Below are positions 35,055-48,562 of a stretch of DNA of 64,000 bases, piece by piece. Below the pieces are notes generated by a model. It had not been told where the DNA came from. It ran no database searches and saw nothing but the letters and a program-made list of their open reading frames with translations. This DNA is from Micromussa lordhowensis (lineage: Eukaryota; Cnidaria; Anthozoa; Scleractinia; Lobophylliidae), in the NCBI GenBank assembly GCA_964020085.1, contig OZ026603.1, forward strand, positions 5,057,268 through 5,121,267, read 5' to 3'. A program made the position numbers and the translations under genes. How positions within the stretch are numbered: position 1 is the first letter of the stretch; each line of letters begins with the position of its first letter.

Positions 35055-37616
35055 AGGAAATACTAGTTACGACATGATGGCATTGGCGCCAGGGTGTTTT
35101 TTCTGGCCTTCTTTTTGCAGTAGTTTCCCCTGGTCCCAACTTTGCAGAATTTCAGAAAACGCGCGCTGGGGTTCTCCTTGGCAAATTTGACATAGCTCGG
35201 CTTCACGGGCACTTTAAGAAGCGCGGTTTAAAGCAAAATGTTCTGCTAGGTTGGCTCTTTAAGGAAATTTTAGTTAGGACATGATGGCATTGGCGCCAGG
35301 GTGTTTTTTCTGGCCTTCTTTTTGCAGTAGTTTCCCCTGGTCCCAACTTTGCAGAATTTCAGAAAACGCGCGCTAAGGGTCCCCTTGGAAAATTTGACAT
35401 AGTTCGGCTTCACGGGCACTATAAGAGGCGCGGTTTGCAGCAAAATGTTCTGCTAGGTTGGCACTTTAAGGAAATCCTAGTTAAGACATGATGGTATTGG
35501 CGCCAGGGTGTTTTTTCTGGCCTTCGCTTTGCAGTAGTTTCCCCTGGTCCAAACTTTGCAGAATTTCAGAAAACGCGCGCTGGGGGTCCCCTTGGCAAAT
35601 TTGACATATCTCGGCTTCACGGGCACTTTAAGAGGCGCGGTTTGCAGCAAAATGTTCTGCTAGGGTGACACTTGAAGGAAATCCTAGTTAGGACATGATA
35701 ACATTGGCGCCAGATTGTTTTTTCTGGCCTTCTTTTTGCAGTAGTTTCCCCTGGTCCCAACTTTGCAGAATTTCAGAAAACGCGCGCTGGGGGTCCCCTT
35801 GGCAAATTTAACATAGCTCGGCTTCACGGGCACTTTAAGAGGCGCGGTTTGCAGCAAAATGTTCTGCTAGGTTGGTACTTCAAGGAAATGTAAGTTAGGA
35901 CATGATGGCATTTGCGCCAGGGTGTTTTTTCTGGCCTTCTTTTTGCAGTAGTTTCCCCTGGTCCCAACTTTGCAGAATTTCAGAAAACGCGCGCTGGGGG
36001 TCCCCTTGGCAAATTTGACATAGCTCGGCTTCACGGGCACTTTAAGAGGCGCGGTTTGCAGCAAAATGTTCTGCTAGGTTGGCACTTGAAGGAACTTGTA
36101 GTAAAGACATGATGGCATTGGCGCCAGGGTGTTTTTTCTGGCCTCCTTTTTGCAGTAGTTTTTCCTGGTCCCAACTTTGCAGAATTTCAGAAAACGCGCG
36201 CTGGGGGTCCCCTTGGCAAATTTGACATAGCTCGGCTTCACGGGCACTTTAAGAGGCTCGGTTTGCAGCAAAATGTTCTGCTAGGCTGGCACTTCAAGGA
36301 AATCCTAGTTAAAAGATGATGGCATTGGCGCCACGGTGTTTTTTCTGGCCTTCTTTTTGCAGTAGTTTCCCCTGGTCCCAACTTTGCAGAATTTCAGAAA
36401 ACGCGCGCTGGGGGTCCCCTTGGCAAATTTGACATAGCTCGGTTTCACGGGCACTTTAAGAGGCGCGGTTTGCAGCAAAATGTTCTGCTAGGTTGGCACT
36501 TGAAGGAACTTCTAGTTAGGACATGATGGCATTGGCGCCAGGGTGTTTTTTCTGGCCTTCTTTTTGCAGTAGTTTCCCCTGGTCCCAACTTTGCAGAATT
36601 TCAAAAAACGCGCGCTGGGGGTCCCCTTGGCAAATTTGACATAGCTCGGCTTCACGGGCACTTTAAGAAGCGCGGTTTGCAGCAAAATGTTTTGCTAGGT
36701 TGGCACTTCAAGGAAATCCTAGTTAGGACATGATGGCATTGGCGCCAGGGTGTTTTTTTTGGCCTTCTTTTTGCAGTAGTTTCCCCTGGTCCCAACTTTG
36801 CAGAATTTCAGAAAACGCGCGCTGGGGGTCCCCTTGGCAAATTTGACATAGCTCGGCTTCACGGGCACTTTAAGAGGCGCGGTTTGCAGCAAAATGTTCT
36901 GCTAGGTTGGCACTTCAAGGAACTTGTAGTAAAGACATGATGGCATTGGCGCCAGGGTGTTTTTTCTGGCCTTCTTTTTGCAGTAGTTTCCCCTGGTCCC
37001 AACTTTGCAGAATTTCAGAAAACGCGCGCTGGGGGTCCCCTTGGCAAATTTGACATAGCTCGGTTTCACGGGCACTTTAAGAGGCGCGGTTTGCAGCAAA
37101 ATGTTCTGCTAGGTTGGCACTTCAAGGAACTTCTAGTTAGGACATGATGGCATTGGCGCCAGGGTGTTTTTTCTGGCCTTCTTTTTGCAGTAGTTTCCCC
37201 TGGTCCCAACTTTGCAGAATTTCAAAAAACGCGCGCTGGGGGTCCCCTTGGCAAATTTGACATAGCTCGGCTTCACGGGCACTTTAAGAGGCGCGGTTTG
37301 CAGCAAAATGTTCTGCTAGGTTGGCACTTCAAGGAAATTCTAGTTAGGACATGATGGCATTGGCGCCAGGGTGTTTTTTCTGGCCTTCTTTTTGCAGTAG
37401 TTTCCCCTGGTCCCAACTTTGCAGAATTTCAGAAAACGCGCGCTGGGGGTCCCCTTGGCAAATTTGACATAGCTCGGCTTCACGGGCACTTTAAGAGGCG
37501 CGGTTTGCAGCAAAATGTTCTGCTAGGTTGGCACTTGAAGGAAATCTTAGTTAGGACATGATGGCATTGGCGCCAGGGTGTTTTTTCTGGCCTTCTTTTT
37601 GCAGTAGTTTCCCCTG
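35055..37616. repeat. Satellite domain 5 with 3- and 4-unit local repeats
   Basis: Units with ggaacttgtagtaaagac (about 36,092 and 36,920) are four units apart. Units with tcggtttcacggg (about 36,440 and 37,061) and ttcaaaaaacgcg (about 36,600 and 37,221) are 621 bp, three units, apart. A unit at about 35,490 has atggtattggcgcc and ccttcgctttgcag, intermediate to the unit class that dominates after 38.5 kb. The remainder is near-consensus satellite. Confidence 0.75.
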
Positions 37617-40309
37617 GTCCCAACTTTGCAGAATTTCAGAAAACGCGCGCTGGGGGTCCCCTTGGCAAATTTGACATAGCTCGGCTTCACGGGCACTTTA
37701 AGAGGCGCGGTTTGCAGCAAAATGTTCTGCTAGGTTGGCACTTTAAGGAAATTCTAGTTAGGACATGATGGCATTGGCGCCAGGGTGTTTTTTCTGGCCT
37801 TCTTTTTGCAGTAGTTTCCCCCTGTCCCAACTTTGCAGAATTTCAGAAAACGCGCGCTGGGGATCCCCTTGGCAAATTTGACATAGCTCGGCTTCACGGG
37901 CACTTTAAGAGGGGCGGTTTGCAGCAAAATGTTCTGCTAGGTTGGCACTTCAAGGAAATGCTAGTCAGGACATGATGGCATTTGCGCCAGGGTGTTTTTT
38001 CTGGCCTTCTTTTTGCAGTAGTTTCCCCTGGTCCCAACTTTGCAGAATTTCAGAAAACGCGCGCTGGGGGTCCCCTTGGCAAATTTGACATAGCTCGGCT
38101 TCACGGGCACTTTAAGAGGCGCGGTTTGAGGCAAAATGTTCTGCTAGGTTGGCACTTTAAGGAAATTCTAGTTAGGACATGATGGCATTGGCGCCAGGGT
38201 GTTTTTTCTGGCCTTCTTTTTGCAGTAGTTTCCCCTGGTCCCAACTTTGCAGAATTTCAGGAAACGCGCGCTAGGGGTCCCCTTGGCAAATTTGACATAG
38301 CTCGGCTTCACGGGCACTTTAAGAGGCGCGGTTTGCAGCAAAATGTTCTGCTAGGTTGGCACTTCAAGGAAATTCTAGTTACGACATGATGGCATTGGCG
38401 CTAGGGTATTTTTTCTGGCCTTCTTTTTGCAGTAGTTTCCCCTGGTCCCAACTTTGCAGAATTTCAGAAAACGCGCGCTGGGGGTCCCCTTGGCAAATTT
38501 GACATAGCTCGGCTTCACGGGCACTTTAAGAGGCGCGGTTTGCAGCAAAATGTTCTGCTAGGTTGGCACTTTAAGGAAATTCTTACTAGGACATGATGGT
38601 ATTGGCGCCAAGGTGTTTTTTTCTGTCCTTCTCTTTGCAGTAGTTTCCCCTCGTCCCAACTTTGCAGAATTTCAGAAAACGCGCGCTGGGGGTCCCCTTG
38701 GCAAATTTGACATAGCTCGGATTCAGGGGCACTTTAAGAGGCGCGGTTTGCAGCAAAATGTTCTGCTAGGTTGGCACTTGAAGGAAATCCTAGTTAGGAC
38801 ATGATGGCATAGGCGCCGGGGTGTTTTTTTTGGCCTTCTGTTTGCAGTAGTTTCCCCTGGTCCCAACTTTGCAGAATTTCAGAAAACGCGCGCTGGGGGT
38901 CCCCTTGGCAAATTTGACATAGCTCGGCTTCACGGGCACTTTAAAAGGCGCGGTTTGCAGCAAAATGTTCTGCTAGGTTAGCACTTTAAGGAAATTCTAG
39001 TTAGGACATGATGGCATTGGCGCCAGGGTGTTTTTTCTGGCCTTCTTTTTGCAGTAGTTTCCCCTGGTCCCAACTTTGCAGAATTTCAGAAAACGCGCGC
39101 TGGGGGTCCCCTTGGCAAATTTGACATAGCTCGGCTTCACGGGCACTTTAAGAGGCGCGGTTTGCAGCAAAATGTTCTGCTAGCTTAGCACTTCAAGGAA
39201 ATTTTAGTTAGGACATGATGGCATTGGCGCTGGGGTGTTTTTTCTGGCTTTCTTTTTGCAGTAGTTTCCCCTGGTCCCAACTTTGCAGAATTTCAGAAAA
39301 CGCGCGCTGGGGGTCCCCTTGGCAAATTTGACATAGCTCGGCTTCACGGGCACTTTAAGAGGCGCAGTTTGCAGCAAAATGTTCTGCTAGCTTGGCACTT
39401 TAAGGAAATCTTAGTTAGAATATGATGGCATTTGCGCCAGGGTGTTTTTTCTGGCCTTCTTTTTGCAGTAGTTTTCCCTGGTCCCAACTTTGCAGAATTT
39501 CAGAAAACGCGCGCTGAGGGTCCCCTTGGCAAATTTGACATAGCTCGGCTTCACGGGCACTTTAAGAGGCGCGGTTTGCAGCAAAACGTTCTGCTAGGTT
39601 GGCACTTCAAGTAAATCCTTACTACAACATGATGGTATTGGCGCCAGGGTGTTTTTTTCTGGCCTTCTCTTTGCAGTAGTTTCCCCTGGTCCCAACTATG
39701 CAGAATTTCAGAAAACGCGCGCTGGGGGTCCCCTTGGCAAATTTGACATAGCTCTGCTTCACGGCCAGTTAAGAGGCGCGGTTTGCAGCAAAATGTTCTG
39801 CTAGCTTGGCACTTTAAGGAAATCTTAGTTAGGACATGATGGCATTGGCGCCAGGGTGTTTTTTCTGGCCTTCTTTTTGCAGTAGTTTCCCCTGGTCCCA
39901 ACTTTGCAGAATTTCAGAAAACGCGCGCTGGGGGTCCCCTTGGCAAATTTGACATAGCTCGGCTTCACGGGCACTTTAAGAGGCGCGGTTTGCAGCAAAA
40001 TGTTTTGCTAGCTTGGCACTTTAAGGAAATCTAAGTTAGAAGATGATGGCATTGGCGTCAGGGTGTTTTTTTCTGGCCTTCCTTTTGCAGTAGTTTCTCC
40101 GGGTCCCAGCTTTGCAGAATTTCAGAAAACGCGCGCTGGGTGTCCCCTTGGCAAATTTGACATAGCTCGGCTTCACGGGCACTTTAAGAGGCGCGAATTG
40201 CAGCAAAACGTTCTGCTAGGTTGGCACTTCAAGGAAATGATTATTACGACATGATGGTATTGGCGCCAGGGTGTTTTTTCTTGCCTTCTCTTTGCAGTAG
40301 TTTCCCCTC
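37617..40309. repeat. 2,693-bp (13-unit) tandem duplication, copy 1
   Basis: This block matches 40,310-43,002 at a constant shift of 2,693 bp. The left limit is a G/C difference at 37,616 against 40,309. Shared markers are ccccctgtcc, ttgaggcaaaatg, ttcaggaaacgcgcgctagg, gcgctagggtattt, ttctgtccttctctttg and cacggccagttaagagg. Confidence 0.93.
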
Positions 40310-43002
40310 GTCCCAACTTTGCAGAATTTCAGAAAACGCGCGCTGGGGGTCCCCTTGGCAAATTTGACATAGCTCGGCTTCACGGGCACTTTAAGAGGCG
40401 CGGTTTGCAGCAAAATGTTCTGCTAGGTTGGCACTTTAAGGAAATTCTAGTTAGGACATGATGGCATTGGCGCCAGGGTGTTTTTTCTGGCCTTCTTTTT
40501 GCAGTAGTTTCCCCCTGTCCCAACTTTGCAGAATTTCAGAAAACGCGCGCTGGGGATCCCCTTGGCAAATTTGACATAGCTCGGCTTCACGGGCACTTTA
40601 AGAGGGGCGGTTTGCAGCAAAATGTTCTGCTAGGTTGGCACTTCAAGGAAATGCTAGTCAGGACATGATGGCATTTGCGCCAGGGTGTTTTTTCTGGCCT
40701 TCTTTTTGCAGTAGTTTCCCCTGGTCCCAACTTTGCAGAATTTCAGAAAACGCGCGCTGGGGGTCCCCTTGGCAAATTTGACATAGCTCGGCTTCACGGG
40801 CACTTTAAGAGGCGCGGTTTGAGGCAAAATGTTCTGCTAGGTTGGCACTTTAAGGAAATTCTAGTTAGGACATGATGGCATTGGCGCCAGGGTGTTTTTT
40901 CTGGCCTTCTTTTTGCAGTAGTTTCCCCTGGTCCCAACTTTGCAGAATTTCAGGAAACGCGCGCTAGGGGTCCCCTTGGCAAATTTGACATAGCTCGGCT
41001 TCACGGGCACTTTAAGAGGCGCGGTTTGCAGCAAAATGTTCTGCTAGGTTGGCACTTCAAGGAAATTCTAGTTACGACATGATGGCATTGGCGCTAGGGT
41101 ATTTTTTCTGGCCTTCTTTTTGCAGTAGTTTCCCCTGGTCCCAACTTTGCAGAATTTCAGAAAACGCGCGCTGGGGGTCCCCTTGGCAAATTTGACATAG
41201 CTCGGCTTCACGGGCACTTTAAGAGGCGCGGTTTGCAGCAAAATGTTCTGCTAGGTTGGCACTTTAAGGAAATTCTTACTAGGACATGATGGTATTGGCG
41301 CCAAGGTGTTTTTTTCTGTCCTTCTCTTTGCAGTAGTTTCCCCTCGTCCCAACTTTGCAGAATTTCAGAAAACGCGCGCTGGGGGTCCCCTTGGCAAATT
41401 TGACATAGCTCGGATTCAGGGGCACTTTAAGAGGCGCGGTTTGCAGCAAAATGTTCTGCTAGGTTGGCACTTGAAGGAAATCCTAGTTAGGACATGATGG
41501 CATAGGCGCCGGGGTGTTTTTTTTGGCCTTCTGTTTGCAGTAGTTTCCCCTGGTCCCAACTTTGCAGAATTTCAGAAAACGCGCGCTGGGGGTCCCCTTG
41601 GCAAATTTGACATAGCTCGGCTTCACGGGCACTTTAAAAGGCGCGGTTTGCAGCAAAATGTTCTGCTAGGTTAGCACTTTAAGGAAATTCTAGTTAGGAC
41701 ATGATGGCATTGGCGCCAGGGTGTTTTTTCTGGCCTTCTTTTTGCAGTAGTTTCCCCTGGTCCCAACTTTGCAGAATTTCAGAAAACGCGCGCTGGGGGT
41801 CCCCTTGGCAAATTTGACATAGCTCGGCTTCACGGGCACTTTAAGAGGCGCGGTTTGCAGCAAAATGTTCTGCTAGCTTAGCACTTCAAGGAAATTTTAG
41901 TTAGGACATGATGGCATTGGCGCTGGGGTGTTTTTTCTGGCTTTCTTTTTGCAGTAGTTTCCCCTGGTCCCAACTTTGCAGAATTTCAGAAAACGCGCGC
42001 TGGGGGTCCCCTTGGCAAATTTGACATAGCTCGGCTTCACGGGCACTTTAAGAGGCGCAGTTTGCAGCAAAATGTTCTGCTAGCTTGGCACTTTAAGGAA
42101 ATCTTAGTTAGAATATGATGGCATTTGCGCCAGGGTGTTTTTTCTGGCCTTCTTTTTGCAGTAGTTTTCCCTGGTCCCAACTTTGCAGAATTTCAGAAAA
42201 CGCGCGCTGAGGGTCCCCTTGGCAAATTTGACATAGCTCGGCTTCACGGGCACTTTAAGAGGCGCGGTTTGCAGCAAAACGTTCTGCTAGGTTGGCACTT
42301 CAAGTAAATCCTTACTACAACATGATGGTATTGGCGCCAGGGTGTTTTTTTCTGGCCTTCTCTTTGCAGTAGTTTCCCCTGGTCCCAACTATGCAGAATT
42401 TCAGAAAACGCGCGCTGGGGGTCCCCTTGGCAAATTTGACATAGCTCTGCTTCACGGCCAGTTAAGAGGCGCGGTTTGCAGCAAAATGTTCTGCTAGCTT
42501 GGCACTTTAAGGAAATCTTAGTTAGGACATGATGGCATTGGCGCCAGGGTGTTTTTTCTGGCCTTCTTTTTGCAGTAGTTTCCCCTGGTCCCAACTTTGC
42601 AGAATTTCAGAAAACGCGCGCTGGGGGTCCCCTTGGCAAATTTGACATAGCTCGGCTTCACGGGCACTTTAAGAGGCGCGGTTTGCAGCAAAATGTTTTG
42701 CTAGCTTGGCACTTTAAGGAAATCTAAGTTAGAAGATGATGGCATTGGCGTCAGGGTATTTTTTTCTGGCCTTCCTTTTGCAGTAGTTTCTCCGGGTCCC
42801 AGCTTTGCAAAATTTCAGAAAACGCGCGCTGGGTGTCCCCTTGGCAAATTTGACATAGCTCGGCTTCACGGGCACTTTAAGAGGCGCGAATTGCAGCAAA
42901 ACGTTCTGCTAGGTTGGCACTTCAAGGAAATGATTATTACGACATGATGGTATTGGCGCCAGGGTGTTTTTTCTTGCCTTCTCTTTGCAGTAGTTTCCCC
43001 TC
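40310..43002. repeat. 2,693-bp (13-unit) tandem duplication, copy 2
   Basis: This is the second copy of 37,617-40,309. I saw two private changes: A at 42,758 (G at 40,065) and A at 42,810 (G at 40,117). The 48.6-56.3 kb copy of this region has the ancestral G at both sites. From 41,108 on, this block is also the left end of the 7,456-bp duplication. Confidence 0.93.
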
Positions 43003-46000
43003 GTCCCAACTTTGCAGAATTTCAGAAAACGCGCGCTGGGGGTCCCCTTGGCAAATTTGACATAGCTCGGCTTCAGGGGCACTTTAAGAGGCGCGATTGG
43101 CAGCAAAATGTTCTGCTAGGTTGGCACTTTAAGGAAATCTTAGTTAGGACATGATGGCATAGGCGCCAGGGTTTTTTTTTTGGCCTTCTTTTTGCAGTAG
43201 TTTCCCCTGGTCCCAACTTTGCAGAATTTCAGAAAACGCGCGCTGGGGGTCCCCTTGGCAAATTTGACATAGCTCGGCTTCACGGGCACTTTGAAAGGCG
43301 CGGTTTGCAGCAAAATGTTCTGCTAGGTTGGCACTTGAAGGAAATCCTAGTTAAGACATGATGGCATTGGCGCCAGGGTGTTTTTTTGGCCTTCTTTTTG
43401 CAGTAGTTTCCCCTGGTCCCAACTTTGCAGAATTTCAGGAAACGCGCGCCGGGGGTCTCCTTGGCAAATTTGACATAGCTCGGCTTCACGGGCACTTTAA
43501 GAGGCGCGGTTTGCAGCAAAATGTTCTGCTAGGTTGGCACTTTAAGGAAATTTTAGTTACGACATGATGGCATTGGCGCTGGGGTGTTTTTTCTGGCTTT
43601 CTTTTTGCAGTAGTTTCCCCTGGTCCCAACTTTGCAGAATTTCAGAAAACGCGCGCTGGGGGTCCCCTTGGCAAATTTGACATAGCTCGGCTTCACGGGC
43701 ACTTTAAGAGGCGCGGTTTGCAGCAAAATGTTCTGCTAGCTTGGCACTTTAAGGAAATCTTAGTTAGAATATGATGGCATTTGCGCCAGGGTGTTTTTTC
43801 TGGCCTTCTTTTTGCAGTAGTTTTCCCTGGTCCCAACTTTGCAGAATTTCAGAAAACGCGCGCTGAGGGTCCCCTTGGCAAATTTGACATAGCTCGGCTT
43901 CACGGGCACTTTAAGAGGCGCGGTTTGCAGCAAAACGTTCTGCTAGGTTGGCACTTCAAGTAAATCCTTACTACAACATGATGGTATTGGCGCCAGGGTG
44001 TTTTTTTCTGGCCTTCTCTTTGCAGTAGTTTCCCCTGGTCCCAACTATGCAGAATTTCAGAAAACGCGCGCTGGGGGTCCCCTTGGCAAATTTGACATAG
44101 CTCTGCTTCACGGGCCATTTAAGAGGCGCGGTTTGCAGCAAAACGTTCTGCTAGCTTGGCACTTTAAGGAAATCCTAGTTAAGACATGATGGCATTGGCG
44201 CCAGGTTGTTTTTTCTTGCCTTCTTTTTGCAGTAGTTTCCCCTGGTCCCAACTTTGCAGAATTTCAGAAAACGCGCGCTGGGGGTCCCCTTGGCAAATTT
44301 GACATAGCTCGGCTTCACGGGCACTTTAAGAGGCGCGGTTTGCAGCAAAATGTTCTGCTAGCTTGGCACTTTAAGGAAATCTTAGTTAGAATATGATGGC
44401 ATTTGCGCCAGGGTGTTTTCTCTGGCCTTCTTTTTGCAGTAGTTTTCCCTGGTCCCAACTTTGCAGAATTTCAGAAAACGCGCGCTGAGGGTCCCCTTGG
44501 CAAATTTGACATAGCTCGGCTTCACGGGCACTTTAAGAGGCGCGGTTTGCAGCAAAACGTTCTGCTAGGTTGGCACTTCAAGGAAATCGTTACTACAACA
44601 TGATGGTATTGGCGCCAGGGTGTTTTTTTCTGGCCTTCTCTTTGCAGTAGTTTCCCCTGGTCCCAACTATGCAGAATTTCAGAAAACGCGCGCTGGGGGT
44701 CCCCTTGGCAAATTTGACATAGCTCTGCTTCACGGGCCATTTAAGAGGCGCGGTTTGCAGCAAAAACGTTCTGCTAGCTTGGCACTTTAAGGAAATCCTA
44801 GTTAAGACATGATGGCATTCTCGCCAGGGTGTTTTTTCTTGCCTTCTTTTTGCAGTAGTTTCCCCTGGTCCCAACTTTGCAGAATTTCAGAAAACGCGCG
44901 CTGGGGGTCCCCTTGGCAAATTTGACATAGCTCGGCTTCACGGGCACTTTAAGAGGCGCGGTTTGCAGCAAAATGTTCTGCTGGCTTGGCACTTTAAGGA
45001 AATTTTAGTTAGCATATGATGGCATTTGCGCCAGGGTGTTTTTTCTGGCCTTCTTTTTGCAGTAGTTTTCCCTGGTCCCAACTTTGCAGAATTTCAGAAA
45101 ACGCGCGCTGAGGGTCCCCTTGGCAAATTTGACATAGCTCGGCTTCACGGGCACTTTAAGAGGCGCGGTTTGCAGCAAAATGTTCTGTTAGGTTGGCACT
45201 TCAAGGAAATTTAAGTTAGGACATGATGGCATTGGCATCAGGGTGTTTTTTCTGGCCTTCTTTTTGCAGTAGTTTCCCCTGGTCCCAACTTTGCAGAATT
45301 TCAGAAAACGCGCGCTGGGGGTCCCCTTGGCAAATTTGACATAGCTCGGCTTCACGGGCACTTTAAGAGGCGCGGTTTGCAGCAAAATGTTTTGCTAGCT
45401 TAGCACTTTAAGGAAATCTTAGTTAGAACATGATGGCATTGGCGCCAGGGTGTTTTTTTTCTGGCCTTCTTTTTGCAGTAGTTTCCCCTGGTCCCAACTT
45501 TGCAGAATTTCAGAAAACGCGCGCTGGGGGTCCCCTTGGCAAATTTGACATAGCTCGGCTTCACGGGCACTTTAAGAGGCGCGGTTTGCAGCAAAACGTT
45601 CTGCTAGGTTGGCACTTCAAGGAAATGTTTACTACGACATCATGGTATTGGCGCCAGGGTGTTTTTTTCTGGCCTTCTCTTTGCAGTAGTTTCCCCTGGT
45701 CCCAACTATGCAGAATTTCAGAAAACGCGCGCTGGGGGTCCCCTTGGCAAATTTGACATAGCTCTGATTCACGGCCATTTAAGAGGCGCGGTTTGCAGCA
45801 AAATGTTCTGCTAGCTTGGCACTTTAAGGAAATCTTAGTTAGGACATGATGGCATTGGCGCCAGGGTGTTTTTTCTGGCCTTCTTTTTGCAGTAGTTTCC
45901 CCTGGTCCCAACTTTGCAGAATTTCAGAAAACGCGCGCCGGGGGTCCCCTTGGCAAATTTGACATAGCTCGGCTTCACGGGCACTTTAAGAGGCGCGGTT

Positions 46001-48562
46001 TGCAGCAAAATGTTCTGCTAGGTTGGCACTTTAAGGAAATCCTTACTAGGACATGATGGCATTGGCGCCAGGGTGTTTTTTTGGCCTTCTTTTTGCAAAA
46101 GTTTCCCCTGGTCCCAACTTTGCAGAATTTCAGAAAACGCGCGCTGGGGGTCCCCTTGGCAAATTTGACATAGCTCGGCTTCACGGGCACTTTGAAAGGC
46201 GCGGTTTGCAGCAAAATGTTCTGCTAGGTTGGCACTTGAAGGAAATCCTAGTTAAGACATGATGGCATTGGCGCCAGGGTGTTTTTTTGGCCTTCTTTTT
46301 GCAGTAGTTTCCCCTGGTCCCAACTTTGCAGAATTTCAGAAAACGCGCGCTGGGGGTCCCCTTGGCAAATTTGACATAGCTCGGCTTCAGTGGCACTTTA
46401 AGAGGCGCGATTGGCAGCAAAATGTTCTGCTAGGTTGGCACTTTAAGGAAATCCTAGTTAGGACATGATGGCATAGGCGCCAGGGTTTTTTTTTTGGCCT
46501 TCTTTTTGCAGTAGTTTCCCCTGGTCCCAACTTTGCAGAATTTCAGAAAACGCGCGCTGGGGGTCCCCTTGGCAAATTTGACATAGCTCGGCTTCACGGG
46601 CACTTTGAAAGGCGCGGTTTGCAGCAAAATGTTCTGCTAGGTTGGCACTTGAAGGAAATCGTAGTTAACACATGATGGCATTGGCACCAGGGTGTTTTTT
46701 TGGCCTTCTTTTTGCAGTAGTTTCCCCTGGTCCCAACTTTGCAGAATTTCAGGAAACGCGCGCCGGGGGTCCCCTTGGCAAATTTGACATAGCTCGGCTT
46801 CACGGGCACTTTAAGAGGCGCGGTTTGCAGCAAAATGTTCTGCTGGGTTGGCACTTCAAGGAAATTTTAGTTAGGACATGATGGCATTGGCGCTGGGGTG
46901 TTTTTTCTGGCTTTCTTTTTGCAGTAGTTTCCTCTGGTCCCAACTTTGCAGAATTTCAGAAAACGCGCGCTGGGGGTCCCCTTGGCAAATTTGACATAGC
47001 TCGGCTTCACGGGCACTTTAAGAGGCGCGGTTGGCAGCAAAATGTTCTGCTAGGTTGGCACTTTAAGGAAATTTTTACTAGGACATGATGGTATTGGCGC
47101 CAGGGTGTTTTTTCTGGCCTTCTCTTTGCAGTAGTTTCCCCTTGTCCCAACTTTGCAGAATTTCAGAAAACGCGCGCCGGGGGTTCTCTTGGCAAATTTG
47201 ACATAGCTCGGCTTCACGGGCTTTTTAAGAGGCGCGGTTTGCAGCAAAACGTTCTGCTAGGTTGGCACTTCAAGGAAATGATTATTACGACATGATGGTA
47301 TTGGCGCCAGGGTGTTTTTTCTGGCCTTCTCTTTGCAGTAGTTTCCCCTCGTCCCAACTTTGCAGAATTTCAGAAAACGCGCGCTGGTGGTCCCCTTGGC
47401 AAATTTGACATAGCTCGGCTTCACGGGCACTTTAAGAGGCGCGGTTTGCAGGAAAATGTTCTGCTAGGTTGGCACTTTAAGGAAATCCTTACTAGGACAT
47501 GATGGCATTGGCGCCAGGGTGTTTTTTTTGGCCTTCTTTTTGCAAAAGTTTCCCCTGGTGCCAACTTTGCAGAATTTCAGAAAACGCGCGCTGGGGGTCC
47601 CCTTGGCAAATTTGACATAGCTCGGCTTCACGGGCACTTTAAGAGGCGCGGTTTGCAGCAAAATGTTCTGCTAGGTTGGCACTTGAAGGAAATTTTAGTT
47701 ATGACATGATGGCATTGGCGCCAGGGTGTTTTTTCTGGCTTTCTTTTTGCAGTAGTTTCCCCTGGTCCCAACTTTGCAGAATTTCAGAAAACGCGCGCTG
47801 GGGGTCCCCTTGGCAAATTTGACATAGCTCGGCTTCACGGGCACTTTAAAAGGCGCGGTTTGCAGCAAAACATTCTGCTAGGTTGGCACTTCAAGGAAAT
47901 TCTTATTACGACATGATGGTATTGGCACCAGGGTGTTTTTTTCTGGCCTTCTCTTTGCAGTAGTTTCCCCTGGTCCCAACTTTGCAGAATTTCAGAAAAC
48001 GCGCGCTGGGGGTCCCCTTGGCAAATTTGACATAGCTCGGCTTCACGGGCACTTTAAGAGGCGCGGTTTGCAGCAAAATGTTCTGCTAGGTTGGCACTTG
48101 AAGGAAATCCTAGTTAAGACATGATGGCATTGGCGCCAGGGTGTTTTTTTGGCCTTCTTTTTGCAGTAGTTTCCCCTGGTCCCAACTTTGCAGAATTTCA
48201 GGAAACGCGCGCCGGGGGTCCCCTTGGCAAATTTGACATAGCTCGGCTTCACGGGCACTTTAAGAGGCGCGGTTTGCAGCAAAACGTTCTGCTAGGTTGG
48301 CACTTCAAGGAAATGATTATTACGACATGATGGTATTGGCGCCAGGGTGTTTTTTCTGGCCTTCTCTTTGCAGTAGTTTCCCCTCGTCCCAACTTTGCAG
48401 AATTTCAGAAAACGCGCGCTGGGGGTCCCCTTGGCAAATTTGACATAGCTCGGCCTCAGGGGCACTTTAAGAGGCGCGATTGGCAGCAAAATGTTCTGCT
48501 AGGTTGGCACTTTAAGGAAATCGAAGTTAGGACATGATGGCATAGGCGCCAGGGTTTTTTTT
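41108..48562. repeat. 7,456-bp (36-unit) tandem duplication, copy a
   Basis: This block matches 48,563-56,329 at a shift of 7,455 bp at first, then 7,456 bp after a one-base insertion near 49,185. At its left edge gcgctagggtattttttctgg contrasts with gcgccagggttttttttttgg in the other copy. Homology continues past the junction to about 48,666, so the repeat ends overlap. Inside it is a 3-unit subrepeat (about 622 bp; atttgcgcc with gctgaggg and tactacaac units at 43.6, 44.2 and 44.8 kb). Confidence 0.93.
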
